The notes beneath the pieces were generated by a model that did not search any database, was not told where the DNA came from, and was given only the letters and a program-made list of their open reading frames with translations. From positions 4,141,968-4,205,967 of the forward strand of contig CP036424.1 of assembly GCA_007745835.1 (NCBI GenBank): a DNA stretch of 64,000 nucleotides, in the 5' to 3' direction. Each line of letters begins with the position of its first letter. The first letter of the stretch is position 1. Positions 9,081 to 17,199 of the stretch are shown here, piece after piece. The stretch is from Planctomycetes bacterium MalM25. GTDB taxonomy: Bacteria; Planctomycetota; Planctomycetia; Pirellulales; Lacipirellulaceae. The position numbers and the translations under genes are program-made.

Positions 9081-9103
9081 GCACACGCACGCACAAACAC
9101 ACA
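9081..9103 (-). promoter_or_regulatory. Conserved upstream element, copy 1
   Basis: Read on the minus strand, the core is TGTGTTTGTGCGTGCGTGTGC, split here as TGTGTTTGTGCGT and GCGTGTGC. It recurs with one change at 10500-10521. Both copies lie upstream (142 and 172 bp) of the two paralogous ATPase genes. The surrounding sequence is not conserved, which favours a binding site over plain duplication. Confidence 0.45.
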
Positions 9104-9125
9104 GCGATCCGGCCCAAGACCGACT

Positions 9126-10328
9126 TCACCAGGGCGGGCCGACCGGGGCCGTTTGGACCAGTCGATCCCGCCTGGCCAGCTGCTCGCTCAACGCCTCGTC
9201 GAAGCAGCTGGCCTCGAACCCCAGCACGTGGGCGACGGCGTGACCGTGCGCAACAAAGCTGGCCAGCTCGCGTGGGAACCAAGCGGAACCGACGACTCGG
9301 CGTCGCGGGATCGCTAGCGCGAGGGTGTCGAAGAGCGCGCCAAGCAGCTGGGGCCATCGCTGGACAAACTCGGGAGTCGCCGGGAGGTGGCAAGAGCCCG
9401 TCGCCTCAATCGGGATGCACCGCTGGAGCAACGGTCGCGGGTAGACCGGTTCGGCGATCCCGTCCAGCACGAGCCACGGGCGTTCGCTGGCGTCGCCGGC
9501 CGGCAGGGCAGCCAGCGGCGATCCGAGGAGGCGGTCGAGAAGCGGCCGCGGCCAAGCCGAGACTTTTCCGAGTTCGGCAACGCGTTGCCGTCCCAGTTCG
9601 TCGTCAAGCTCTCCGGAATCCGCCGGGTGATCGATGGTCCCCGACACCGGGTCGATCAGCGACTTCACCGCGTGGCGGATCCCTTCGCGTCCGCTTTCCC
9701 GATCGCCAACCAGCAGGAGCCAAGGCGTTTCAACGCGTGGATCGAACGCCCCGGTCAGCATCGCCGCAGCGAGGAGCTTGGGCCCTTGCTCGAGGCAGCC
9801 GAAGAGCGGCTCAAGCAGCTCCCAAAGGTCGCCACCACCCGTCGGCACGGGAAGTTGCTCGCGGCTGTCCGGTGCACAAAAACATGGAAACGACCCGGGC
9901 TGCAAGTCCCAACACCCCTTGTCGATGCGGACGTGCTCGTCTTCTCGGTTACCGACGGCGACGAGAACCGCGTCGTCAACGACCCGTGTCCGATGGGTCA
10001 GTGTAACGCGGAACCCGCGCTCAGCCGCCCGACGGAATTGATCCGCTTTGGGGATCCCCGTTGCGGGCGGTCTAACGGCGTAGTTCCGTGCGCTCCAGAA
10101 AAGGAACCGCTCCGATTCGACCGGCAGGTACTCGAGCCGATCCCCGGCGCCGCTAGCGACGTGGGGGACGTCGTGCTGGTCCCGAAATACCGAGACACGA
10201 CCATTGGCCCACGATGCACCGGAACCTTCCCAGAGCCTGGCGCCCAGCATGAGGAGTAACCGTCTGACACCACTGCCGATTCGCCAAGCGGGGCGGCGTC
10301 GGGGCGAACGACGAGGAAACGCGACCAT
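9126..10328 (-). CDS. P-loop-dead paralogue of the neighbouring ATPase
   Basis: The 400-residue product aligns with the gene at 7293-8939: IDKGCWDLQP to IGHGRYLSEP, WLLLVG to LTCLVG, LLDRLLGSP, RPWLVLDGI to QPWVIVNAI, and FVAHGHAVAHVLGF to FARHGRAVALALGL. The Walker A GSPGAGKTT has become GDRESGREG, the Walker B segment is missing, and there is no C-terminal winged helix. It cannot hydrolyse ATP by the usual mechanism; a regulatory or structural subunit role is likely. ATG start at 10328 with GGAG eight bases upstream. It may assemble with its active sister. Confidence 0.7.
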   Translation of the reverse strand: MVAFPRRSPRRRPAWRIGSGVRRLLLMLGARLWEGSGASWANGRVSVFRDQHDVPHVASGAGDRLEYLPVESERFLFWSARNYAVRPPATGIPKADQFRRAAERGFRVTLTHRTRVVDDAVLVAVGNREDEHVRIDKGCWDLQPGSFPCFCAPDSREQLPVPTGGGDLWELLEPLFGCLEQGPKLLAAAMLTGAFDPRVETPWLLLVGDRESGREGIRHAVKSLIDPVSGTIDHPADSGELDDELGRQRVAELGKVSAWPRPLLDRLLGSPLAALPAGDASERPWLVLDGIAEPVYPRPLLQRCIPIEATGSCHLPATPEFVQRWPQLLGALFDTLALAIPRRRVVGSAWFPRELASFVAHGHAVAHVLGFEASCFDEALSEQLARRDRLVQTAPVGPPW

Positions 10329-10499
10329 CTGAAAATCTCCGTGGAGAGAGAAGGGACGCCTCGCGGGGCGAAGCGGGCGAGCGAAGTCGCTCTACCTTCA
10401 AGCGGAGATTGGGAGTGGGCCGGGGCCGCACACGCGTTAGGAGGGGGTTTTCCCGGGGTTCATGCGGCTAGAGCTGACGACGCGTGCGTCAGGTTGTTT

Positions 10500-10521
10500 G
10501 CACACGAACGCACAAACACAG
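10500..10521 (-). promoter_or_regulatory. Conserved upstream element, copy 2
   Basis: Minus-strand core TGTGTTTGTGCGTTCG then TGTGC, 172 bp upstream of the ATG at 10328. It matches the copy at 9081-9103 except for one base in the core. Probably a shared regulator site of the two paralogous genes. Confidence 0.45.
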
Positions 10522-10899
10522 ACCACCGCGGCGATGAGGGTCTGAGCGGCGGATCACAACCCACGACAACAACGCCTCGCCTGGCGTCATGGCGTCAGGC
10601 TTTCCGCAAGTCCTTGGCGGTGCGGCCCTTCCGTCGTGACGCGGGGCCGTGTCGAGATCGGATAAGTGGAGGCTCGCGTCACAAGCCGGGCGTGCTGTCG
10701 GGTCGTCGAGCCGATCGCCCATCGTTATGGCCTGCGTGATTGAGCGTAAACTTAGCGGCGTTCTGGCGATCGACTCCAACCCGTAGGTGTAGCTGTGTCG
10801 AAGTTTTTTGGGAAACCGCTGCGAATGGCGAAGTAGCCAGACGACGAAATCATGTGTCTTGACGAACAGCGGCGTTGTAGGTGGGCTCATCGCTTTCGC

Positions 10900-10920
10900 G
10901 CAGGGGGCTTTGCCCCCTGC
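10900..10920. terminator. Hairpin downstream of STAND gene 1
   Basis: Perfect 9-bp arms GCAGGGGGC and GCCCCCTGC with a TTT loop, 82 bp past the stop at 11003. The same arms with a CCA loop occur at 18382-18402 after STAND gene 2, each followed by ACCCCCTGG and TTGGTGTGGTCGG. It can act in both directions. The sequence also resembles dispersed REP-type repeats. Confidence 0.5.
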
Positions 10921-11002
10921 ACCCCCTGGATTGGTGTGGTCGGGCGGGTCGTAACAGAGTTCAGAGGACCGAGAGGCAGAGGGCAAGGACGACTCGGGGG
11001 AA

Positions 11003-13486
11003 TCAGCTACGACGCACCAAACGAATCCCAACATCGTAGACGCTATTCCTCGGGGGGTAGTCAAAGGGGGCCGCGGCTCGGCAGTAATCGGGGTCGTCGT
11101 AGAACGACCCGCCCCGCAGAACCCGCGAAGAGCCCGCGTGCGCTGGCGGAGGTTCACGGGGGTCCTTGCCGTACGTGCTGGCGGTCCACTCAAACACCTG
11201 CCCGAGCAGGTGCGTCACGCCGTACGGCGAACGCTCCTTCTCATCGACGGCGCCCTCCCACGATCCATCCACCCGGATCGGGACGTACGCGTGACCTTTC
11301 GATTCATCGCACCAGGCGTTGGCTCCCAGCTCGGCCTTGTCGTTGAACCAGCCGAACCGTAGGTGCTCGTCCCGATGTTCCTCGCCACGGCAGACGCACT
11401 CCCACTCCTGCTCCGTCGGAAGCGAAGCGTGCAGCCACAACCCCAACGCCCACGCGTCGTACCACGTGCAGTAGATCGCCGGGCAACGCTCCTCGCCGCT
11501 GTACTTTGCGTAGTTGTCGAAGCGTTCCGTCCTCGACGGGTCGAACCGATCCATCAGCTCGTTCGTTACCGGGTACCTCGCCATACGGAAGGGGACCTCG
11601 ATGCGACCCTCGTGGATGGGACCGTCGTAAAAGCCATCGCCACCCATCGCGAATCGTCCCGGTTCGACTTGTTTCGTCTTGAACCAATCGACGTGGAACT
11701 CGCGAGCGATCCGCTGCGATTCGCCCCTCCCCTCTCCCAGCAGCAGCCGCGGGAACTCCGAAAGGTACTCCTCCACGATCCGACGCGCGGATCCCTTCGC
11801 CGTGTCTGGTGTGCCGGGTGAGCCGAACGACTCTCCCGAGTCGACCCGCCCCTTCACCCAGCCTTGCAGCCGGGCGTTGTACGCGTCGACCTCCGCTTCA
11901 CTCGGCATCGTCGGGAGCGTAACGCCCAGCTCTTCCTCGGTGTAAGCCGCGATCTCCAGCAACCGCGGCCACGTGCGGTAGATCAGCTCCGTCGAGCGGC
12001 CCCCCTCCTGCTTGTAGCAAGCCGCCACCGCCTCGACCCAACGCCGGTCGTCGAACACCGCCGTGTCGGCAACCGGCTGTGAGGAGCCTCGGCTCCGCAG
12101 CGTGTGGCGGGGCATGCCCCCCAAGAGCTTCCAGAACTCGTGGTAGGGCTCCCGGCTCTCGCGTTGTTGCTGAGCTTCTTCTTCAGGTGATCGGGCTTCA
12201 CGTCGACGGAAGTGCAGGTAGGTGTGCTGCGATAGCCAGTTGAGGTCTTCCGGCTCCGCGTAGCGTGTGCACCACACGGCCGCGAAGAAGTCTTGCAGCG
12301 TGCGGTCGTGCCAGCGGATGCAGGTCAGCCCGGTGTTCTCGGCGATCGCGTTCCGCATGCCGATGTTCAGCCGGCCGAGCACCTCGAGCCGGTCATCGAG
12401 TGTCTCATCCCTCCGCAGTCGGATCGGCCGTCTCGCGAGCCATTCTCCTCTCTCCGCTTCGACCTCATCGAGGAAGCGGTCCCAGCCATCCCCGGAGGCA
12501 ATCTCGACGTAGTGCCCTCGCTTGAGCATCTCGAAGGCGAGCAACGCGAACAACGCGATCGCCTGTTCGATCCGGATGCCGTGCGACTTCTGGCAGCCCT
12601 CCTCGAGCATCGGACGCAGCGACTCCCAGTAGACGTCCGACGCGGTCCGCAGCTTGCCGAGCAGGTCGTCGTCGTCGATCGACCGCAGACGCTTCAACGC
12701 ACGCGGGACGCTCAGCACGTCCGCCTCGAGATTCTTCAGCAACTGCCAACGCGGTTCGGTCAGGTAGGCCTTCTGCTCTGCTTCCGTGAACGGGCCGACC
12801 GCGGCCACCTTCCAATCGCCCGCGGGCCCCAGCTCCTTCCAGTAGTTCGTGACCGAGTACGGCCTGCCGGTCACGACGCAGTGGATCTCGGGGTGCTGTT
12901 GCAGGAAGAGCCCGAGTTTCTCGATCCTATCACGCGCCGATTCGTCGTCCTCGAGACCGACCTGATCCAACGCATCGACGAGCAACGAGAACTCTCCCCG
13001 GCGGATCTTCTGGTGAATGAGTTTCCAGGTATCCGCGACCTGGATGCCCTCCGTTTCCGGGAACGCACGGAATTCCTCGATTAGTCGGCGTAGGCCGGCA
13101 TCGGAACTCTTGTCTGAGGGATCGGGGCCGAGGTAGTCGGCAACTCGCAACGGCAGTTGGGCCGCTTCCAGGCGGATGCACAGGCGCCCCGCGTTCCGGA
13201 CAGATCGCAGGTACTCCACCTGCGCGAGCGCTGTCGTCTTGCCGATCCCGCCGACCTCGGTCAGAACAAGCCGTGAGCAATCAACGCCGCCAAGCAAGGC
13301 GACGCGATCGGTCACCGGCCGCCAGACGTCAGCCGCTCCCGGCTCTTCCGAGTCACCGACCGCCTGGTGTCCTGTCTCATCGAACGGCCGAAACCCTACG
13401 CCCGATAAGTAATCGGTCGGCTGGTCCCCCCTGGGGCACTCCAGCAAGGCGAGTCGCTGGCTAGAGATAAACGGGGCTCGGCGCAT
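11003..13486 (-). CDS. STAND/NACHT NTPase with C-terminal FGE-sulfatase sensor domain, copy 1
   Basis: The 827-residue protein starts at ATG 13486; the reading frame stays open upstream, but paralogues begin here. A short conserved head (PFISSQRLALLECP, 5-18) is followed by a NACHT core: Walker A GGIGKTT (79-85), Walker B FSLLVDALDQV (166-176), sensor VVTGRPYS (204-211) and the winged-helix-end motif WHDRTLQDFFAA. Residues about 612-827 are an FGE-sulfatase/C-type-lectin-fold domain ending RVLRGGSF...VGIRLVRRS. The FGE catalytic Cys pair is incomplete (only DYC), so it should bind and not oxidise. No effector domain is visible. About 985 bp (12490-13474) match copy 2 with no difference I could find. 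Confidence 0.85.
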   Translation of the reverse strand: MRRAPFISSQRLALLECPRGDQPTDYLSGVGFRPFDETGHQAVGDSEEPGAADVWRPVTDRVALLGGVDCSRLVLTEVGGIGKTTALAQVEYLRSVRNAGRLCIRLEAAQLPLRVADYLGPDPSDKSSDAGLRRLIEEFRAFPETEGIQVADTWKLIHQKIRRGEFSLLVDALDQVGLEDDESARDRIEKLGLFLQQHPEIHCVVTGRPYSVTNYWKELGPAGDWKVAAVGPFTEAEQKAYLTEPRWQLLKNLEADVLSVPRALKRLRSIDDDDLLGKLRTASDVYWESLRPMLEEGCQKSHGIRIEQAIALFALLAFEMLKRGHYVEIASGDGWDRFLDEVEAERGEWLARRPIRLRRDETLDDRLEVLGRLNIGMRNAIAENTGLTCIRWHDRTLQDFFAAVWCTRYAEPEDLNWLSQHTYLHFRRREARSPEEEAQQQRESREPYHEFWKLLGGMPRHTLRSRGSSQPVADTAVFDDRRWVEAVAACYKQEGGRSTELIYRTWPRLLEIAAYTEEELGVTLPTMPSEAEVDAYNARLQGWVKGRVDSGESFGSPGTPDTAKGSARRIVEEYLSEFPRLLLGEGRGESQRIAREFHVDWFKTKQVEPGRFAMGGDGFYDGPIHEGRIEVPFRMARYPVTNELMDRFDPSRTERFDNYAKYSGEERCPAIYCTWYDAWALGLWLHASLPTEQEWECVCRGEEHRDEHLRFGWFNDKAELGANAWCDESKGHAYVPIRVDGSWEGAVDEKERSPYGVTHLLGQVFEWTASTYGKDPREPPPAHAGSSRVLRGGSFYDDPDYCRAAAPFDYPPRNSVYDVGIRLVRRS

Positions 13487-13656
13487 CTTCGGGCTGGAAA
13501 AACGGCTCGAATGAAGAACGGATTCTGCTCGCGCAGTCCGGCTTGGTCGACGCTCCCAGAGTCTAATCCCAACAGGCCCGTGATGCTGAGGGTGACCGCC
13601 CGAGCCGACCGGAGGCCGAGTGGCGCCGGACGGCTCGGGCTGTCGGTCGAGTGGGT
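13487..13656. other. Promoter-side gap between STAND gene 1 and the pseudokinase gene
   Basis: 170 bp with no protein-like frame. It carries the upstream region of STAND gene 1 (minus) and the downstream region of the pseudokinase (minus). GC-rich runs of CGGACGGCTCGGGC could pair locally, but I see no clear terminator. Confidence 0.3.
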
Positions 13657-14661
13657 TCAGCTGAGGCCCAGCCAGAGCAGCGACGCGGAGACGGCCGTCG
13701 CCGCCACCCCGACCCGACTCCACCCCCCCAAGCGTCCCTCGGGCTGGCTCTCGATCACCAGCGGGGTACGCTCCAGTCGCCTGGCAGCGCGATCGAGCTC
13801 CTCGACGCCTTCCCACCGCTCTCCGGCGACCGCGAGCGTGCCCGCGGAGTAGGCCAGCTCGAGCACACGCAGAGGCGACAGCCCCAACTGCATCGCCGCG
13901 GCCGCCGCCCCGGCGAAGGCGGGACGGCCGGCATCGACGTGGTTCTCCGGCGCCATGCGGCCCGGCACGCTGACCCACTCGCGATCCAGGAAGGCGATGG
14001 CGCCGTCACCCCCCCGCGTGGCGATCACGTCACGCCAGCCCAGCGCCCGGATCGAAGCGATGTCGCACGCCACGCTGCCGCTGGCGCTCGGGCCACGCAA
14101 GTGGGCCAGGGCTTCGGCGCTCAACTGGACCGTGCCGGCCTGGCTCCCGAGGGCGAGCGCCTCGGCCCGATCCTGCACCTGCTCGCGGCTGAGGCAGAGG
14201 GTAGTGCTGACCGCGGCCATGCGTGCCGCCTGGAGAACGGCCTCCGCGAAACCGTGGCTCCCATCGGGAGTCGGCAGGATCACCACACGCTGGCAGCCGG
14301 CCATCCGGATCGCGAGGCGACGGATCAACTCCGCCTTGCGGAGCCGAGGCGTGGAAGCAACCCGGCGGCCGCCTTCACTCGGATCCGAGATCGAACACAC
14401 GGTCTGGTGCAGCACGCCGCGTTCGAAGATCGGGTCGTCGCCATGCAGATTGGCGAGCCACTGCAGCTGCTCGGCTTGGCGGTCTTGGCCAACCGCCAGA
14501 GAAACAAGCGGCTCGCACTCCGCCAGGCCCGCGAAAGCGTCCTTGGCCGGGAGGGCTTCGCCGCCGATGCGATCGGGCAGACGCCGGCCTTCGCCCGGAA
14601 TATAGCGGCCTACCACCCGCTCGTTCTCACCGATGGCCGTGATCAGGGTCTTCTTAGACAT
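13657..14661 (-). CDS. PfkB/ribokinase-like pseudokinase with C-terminal membrane helix
   Basis: The 334-residue protein follows the PfkB fold: an N-terminal strand and GGEALPAKDAFAGL (family GG.a.N.A..l..L), VGQDRQAEQLQWLANL, TVQLSAEALAHLRG (family NeeEa..L.g), and DVIATRGGDGAIAFLDREWVSVP (family vTlG..Ga). The catalytic DTTGAGDAF is replaced by VDAGRPAFAG, so the general base Asp and the anion-hole glycines are lost. Residues about 312-334 are hydrophobic (VGVAATAVSASLLWLGL), a likely tail anchor. It lies 56 bp downstream of the YbjN-like gene and has AGGAAA seven bases before ATG. A decayed copy sits at 21285-21430. Confidence 0.7.
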   Translation of the reverse strand: MSKKTLITAIGENERVVGRYIPGEGRRLPDRIGGEALPAKDAFAGLAECEPLVSLAVGQDRQAEQLQWLANLHGDDPIFERGVLHQTVCSISDPSEGGRRVASTPRLRKAELIRRLAIRMAGCQRVVILPTPDGSHGFAEAVLQAARMAAVSTTLCLSREQVQDRAEALALGSQAGTVQLSAEALAHLRGPSASGSVACDIASIRALGWRDVIATRGGDGAIAFLDREWVSVPGRMAPENHVDAGRPAFAGAAAAAMQLGLSPLRVLELAYSAGTLAVAGERWEGVEELDRAARRLERTPLVIESQPEGRLGGWSRVGVAATAVSASLLWLGLS

Positions 14662-14717
14662 GGTCGGGTTTCCTGTTCGTGGTTGGAAGTAAAGGGGACT
14701 GAGGTGGGTTGGAGGGT

Positions 14718-15194
14718 TCAGTTGTCCGACGGATCGAAGCGGGACTTGAGCTTCTCGAGCGCTGCGGTCAGTTCCGGCGCCAGGTCCGCTTGAGCGAGCG
14801 TGGTTGACGGGAAGTGCGACAGGGCGACCCGCACAAGCGACATGAGCGCCGAGAAGTGCTGACGGAACTGGCCGCGTGTCAGCTTGGATTTCGTCAAGCC
14901 GATCGCGACTTCGGCGCGAACCGTATCGCTGCCGACGTACCGTCCGAGCGTGATCTGATCGTTGAGCTCCATGAGCCGTGTCAGAGACGCCATTCGCTCC
15001 GCGCCCGACAGCTCACGAAGATCGCTCAGCGGATCGCTAGACATCAGCAACGCCTCGCCGTCGTCGAGCAGCTTGATGTAGATGTTGGGGCCGTCGTGAA
15101 ACGGCACAAGAAAATGCTGCTCGCTGGCGACGTAGTAGTAATTGATGTCGTCCTTCATGAGCAGCTTGCTGATTCCCTCAAGGGTCGCAGGCAT
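14718..15194 (-). CDS. YbjN-like domain protein
   Basis: This 158-residue protein matches the YbjN / type III chaperone-like fold: LEGISKLLMKDDINYYYV, a central strand IYIKLLDDGEALLMSS, then LMELNDQITLGRYVGSD and a closing helix pair (LTRGQFRQHFSALMSLVRVAL). Such proteins are thought to bind and regulate partner proteins. ATG at 15194 with AGAGAG six bases upstream. It is the first gene of a two-gene unit with the pseudokinase and is divergent from the E1-like operon, with which it shares a 274-bp promoter gap. Confidence 0.65.
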   Translation of the reverse strand: MPATLEGISKLLMKDDINYYYVASEQHFLVPFHDGPNIYIKLLDDGEALLMSSDPLSDLRELSGAERMASLTRLMELNDQITLGRYVGSDTVRAEVAIGLTKSKLTRGQFRQHFSALMSLVRVALSHFPSTTLAQADLAPELTAALEKLKSRFDPSDN

Positions 15195-15468
15195 GTTGAG
15201 CTCTCTTGGTGGAGGTGAGTGGACCGTGAGCGTGAAGGCGGCGGTGGCGGCGGTGGAACAGGGGCTTAACCGATCCGATCCGATACCCTGAGCGTCCTGC
15301 TTTCCTTGCGGCCGCTCGCCGTGGTGGCCTCACCCGTCTCAAGGAGCCAGCCGAGAAGGCCTTGCGCAGAAACGCCCAAAGCGAGCAAAAAAACTCCGCG
15401 CAACAGTCACCCCTTTTCGGCCTTAGGACTTCGTACGACGAAGTCTCACCAAGAGAGCGAGGCCCGAT
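15195..15468. promoter_or_regulatory. Divergent promoter region of the YbjN and E1-like operons
   Basis: These 274 bp separate two oppositely transcribed units and must hold both promoters. A GC-rich GGCGGTGGCGGCGGTGG run lies next to the YbjN-like start. I cannot assign -35/-10 boxes with confidence. The TTG start of the E1-like gene follows GAGCGAGG. Confidence 0.45.
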
Positions 15469-16767
15469 TTGGGACAAGCAAGACAAGCGACGACATCGGA
15501 CCATCGCCCACTGCGGCTGGTCGTCCGACCGGGCGCCTGGAGCGACTTCTGGCGGGCCGCGACGGACAACGAGGCCCCCTGGGGCGTCGGGCGGATGCGC
15601 TCGATCCGATCGGCATCGACACGGCAGTGGTTTGTGGACGAACTCGCGCTGCGCGACTCTCAGCCAACGGGCGGCGAGTTCTCGCCGGTCGAAAGCTGGC
15701 TGGTTGTGACGCTCATGACCGAGGGCTCCCCCACCGCTGATCAACTCGATGGGATCATGAGGCGTCTCGCCCCAAGGCCTTCACAAACGGTTGGCCTGCT
15801 GGCGGTCGGAGGCACGGACCGGAGCGAGTGGAACGCCCGCCTGTGGCGAGGCGATGAGCGGAGCCGGATCGATACGATCGAGGTCCCGGGGCCCGGCATG
15901 CTCCGGTTGAGTCAGGCAGCCTCTCAAGAAGCCGTTCCGGCCCGGGCGAGCCGCACCGTCGGAGCCCTCGGCAAACGGGTGGCGACGCGCGTGCGTGAGG
16001 CGAGCGTCACCCTGATCGGCGCCGGGGGGAACGGCTGGTTGATGGCCATGCAGCTGGCGGCCGCGGGCGTTGGCAAGCTGCGGATTATCGACCCCGATCT
16101 CCTGAAACCAGAAAACCTGGATCGCATGCCACCGGCGCCCGCATGCGTGACCGGCCTGCCGAAAGCCAAGGCGCTCGGCGCGGTGCTAGCCGACTACCGG
16201 AACGACCTGACCCTGTCTCTCCTCCCGGATGCGATCAACTCCGACCGTGGCCGTGCGGTGATGAACGAACCGACCGACCTGGTAGTCACCTGCGTCGATG
16301 ACGATACGGGACGGCTGGTGGCGGCGTTCGCCGCTCGACGAACCTTGACGCCTCACCTCGACGTGGCGACGAGCATCCGCCGTGATGACGCCGGCTCGCT
16401 TTCGATCGGTGGCGATTGCCGGCTCCTGCTGCCGGGGGAAGGGTGCGTCGCCTGCGTCGGTGGCGTCGAAGACTTCGAGGAGGCCCTCTACGAGCTGTCG
16501 GAGCCCGATGGCGCCCTCCGTCGCCGGGTCACGCTTCCTTGGGACGAGCAGCGGGCCGGCAGCCTGGCGTCGATCAACTCCATCGTTGTCGGTGCGGGGG
16601 TCCAGCTGTGGCTTGACCAGATCGGGGGCCAGCTACGGTCGTCTTATTGGCAGCGACTGGCGTGGGAGCCGGGCACAGGCCTGCGCGTCGATGGCGCCGT
16701 GGTGGGAACGGACGCCGAGTGTCCGGTTTGCCATCGGCGGATCGAGCGGCTGGGCTCCCGGCTCTAG
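15469..16767 (+). CDS. E1-like (ThiF/MoeB/HesA) adenylyltransferase
   Basis: The 432-residue protein has an unidentified N-terminal domain (1-165) and an E1-type Rossmann domain: ATP loop GAGGNG (184-189), IIDPD (206-210) and ENLDR (215-219), the family's adenylation residues. A structural zinc site is formed by CVAC (326-329) and CPVC (418-421). No clear catalytic crossover cysteine is visible, so simple C-terminal adenylation or amidation, as in MccB-type enzymes, is possible. TTG start with GCGAGG upstream. Its stop overlaps the AGGAGG of the following 70-residue gene, and an amide ligase follows. It is unlike the PRTRC ThiF protein in layout. Confidence 0.8.
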   Translation: MGQARQATTSDHRPLRLVVRPGAWSDFWRAATDNEAPWGVGRMRSIRSASTRQWFVDELALRDSQPTGGEFSPVESWLVVTLMTEGSPTADQLDGIMRRLAPRPSQTVGLLAVGGTDRSEWNARLWRGDERSRIDTIEVPGPGMLRLSQAASQEAVPARASRTVGALGKRVATRVREASVTLIGAGGNGWLMAMQLAAAGVGKLRIIDPDLLKPENLDRMPPAPACVTGLPKAKALGAVLADYRNDLTLSLLPDAINSDRGRAVMNEPTDLVVTCVDDDTGRLVAAFAARRTLTPHLDVATSIRRDDAGSLSIGGDCRLLLPGEGCVACVGGVEDFEEALYELSEPDGALRRRVTLPWDEQRAGSLASINSIVVGAGVQLWLDQIGGQLRSSYWQRLAWEPGTGLRVDGAVVGTDAECPVCHRRIERLGSRL

Positions 16768-16776
16768 GAGGTCGAC

Positions 16777-16989
16777 TTGGGAGATTGGAGTTCTCTGCCC
16801 GAATCCGCGCAACTTGAGCGATTCTCGCGCCTTGGAGCAGTACCTGAGGCGATCCGCGTGCCCGTTCGAAATCACCCGCTCCCCGATCAAGAGGATCCCA
16901 TGCGCAACACCAGCCGATTCCTCACGCGACTCTCGCAGCGCTCGCGCTGGGTCTTCATCTCGCTCTTGCTGGCGAGTTGCCTCGCCTAA
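16777..16989 (+). CDS. 70-residue peptide with C-terminal membrane/lipobox-like tail
   Basis: The TTG at 16777 is preceded by a perfect AGGAGG (16766-16771) at five bases, placed on the stop codon of the E1-like gene, so translation is coupled. The product has an acidic, Pro-rich first half and a basic stretch, then ends WVFISLLLASCLA. An internal ATG at 16900 with AAGAGG could make a 29-residue form that looks like a signal peptide with a LASC lipobox, leaving a 3-residue mature end. Its place between an adenylyltransferase and a carboxylate-amine ligase makes it a candidate substrate. The family is unknown. Confidence 0.55.
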   Translation: MGDWSSLPESAQLERFSRLGAVPEAIRVPVRNHPLPDQEDPMRNTSRFLTRLSQRSRWVFISLLLASCLA

Positions 16990-17199
16990 TTCCATCCGGG
17001 GGTGCTGACTAACGCGGTCCCGATGGGTGACCGGATCCGAGAAGCCGTGCCAGTACGGACATCGATCCCTTGTCGCGTAGGGGGCCGGCGACATGCCGTC
17101 ACGATCGCCGCCGCTCAGGGCAACCGAACGGCTTCTCATGCCCTAGGTAGGGATACGCGCACGTTCTCCTTCAACCATCCTCCCTGCTCGGAGCCGATC

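Larger units (their letters stand above)
10329..11002. other. Intergenic region of 674 bp
   Basis: It holds the second copy of the TGTGTTTGTGCGT element (10500-10521), a short TGGCGTCA-type repeat near 10580-10600, and a GC-rich hairpin (10900-10920) followed by a block also present after the STAND gene at 18485. No frame is protein-like. The right 50 bp are conserved downstream of other STAND genes. Confidence 0.5.

Noticed and set aside
11003-13486. FGE-like domains as active formylglycine-generating enzymes
   Set aside because: The catalytic cysteine pair is incomplete or absent in all four copies and no sulfatase gene lies nearby.
13657-16767. PRTRC system
   Set aside because: An E1-like gene is present, but I see no ParB-related gene or PRTRC A-F proteins, and its partners (pseudokinase, YbjN, amide ligase) do not fit.
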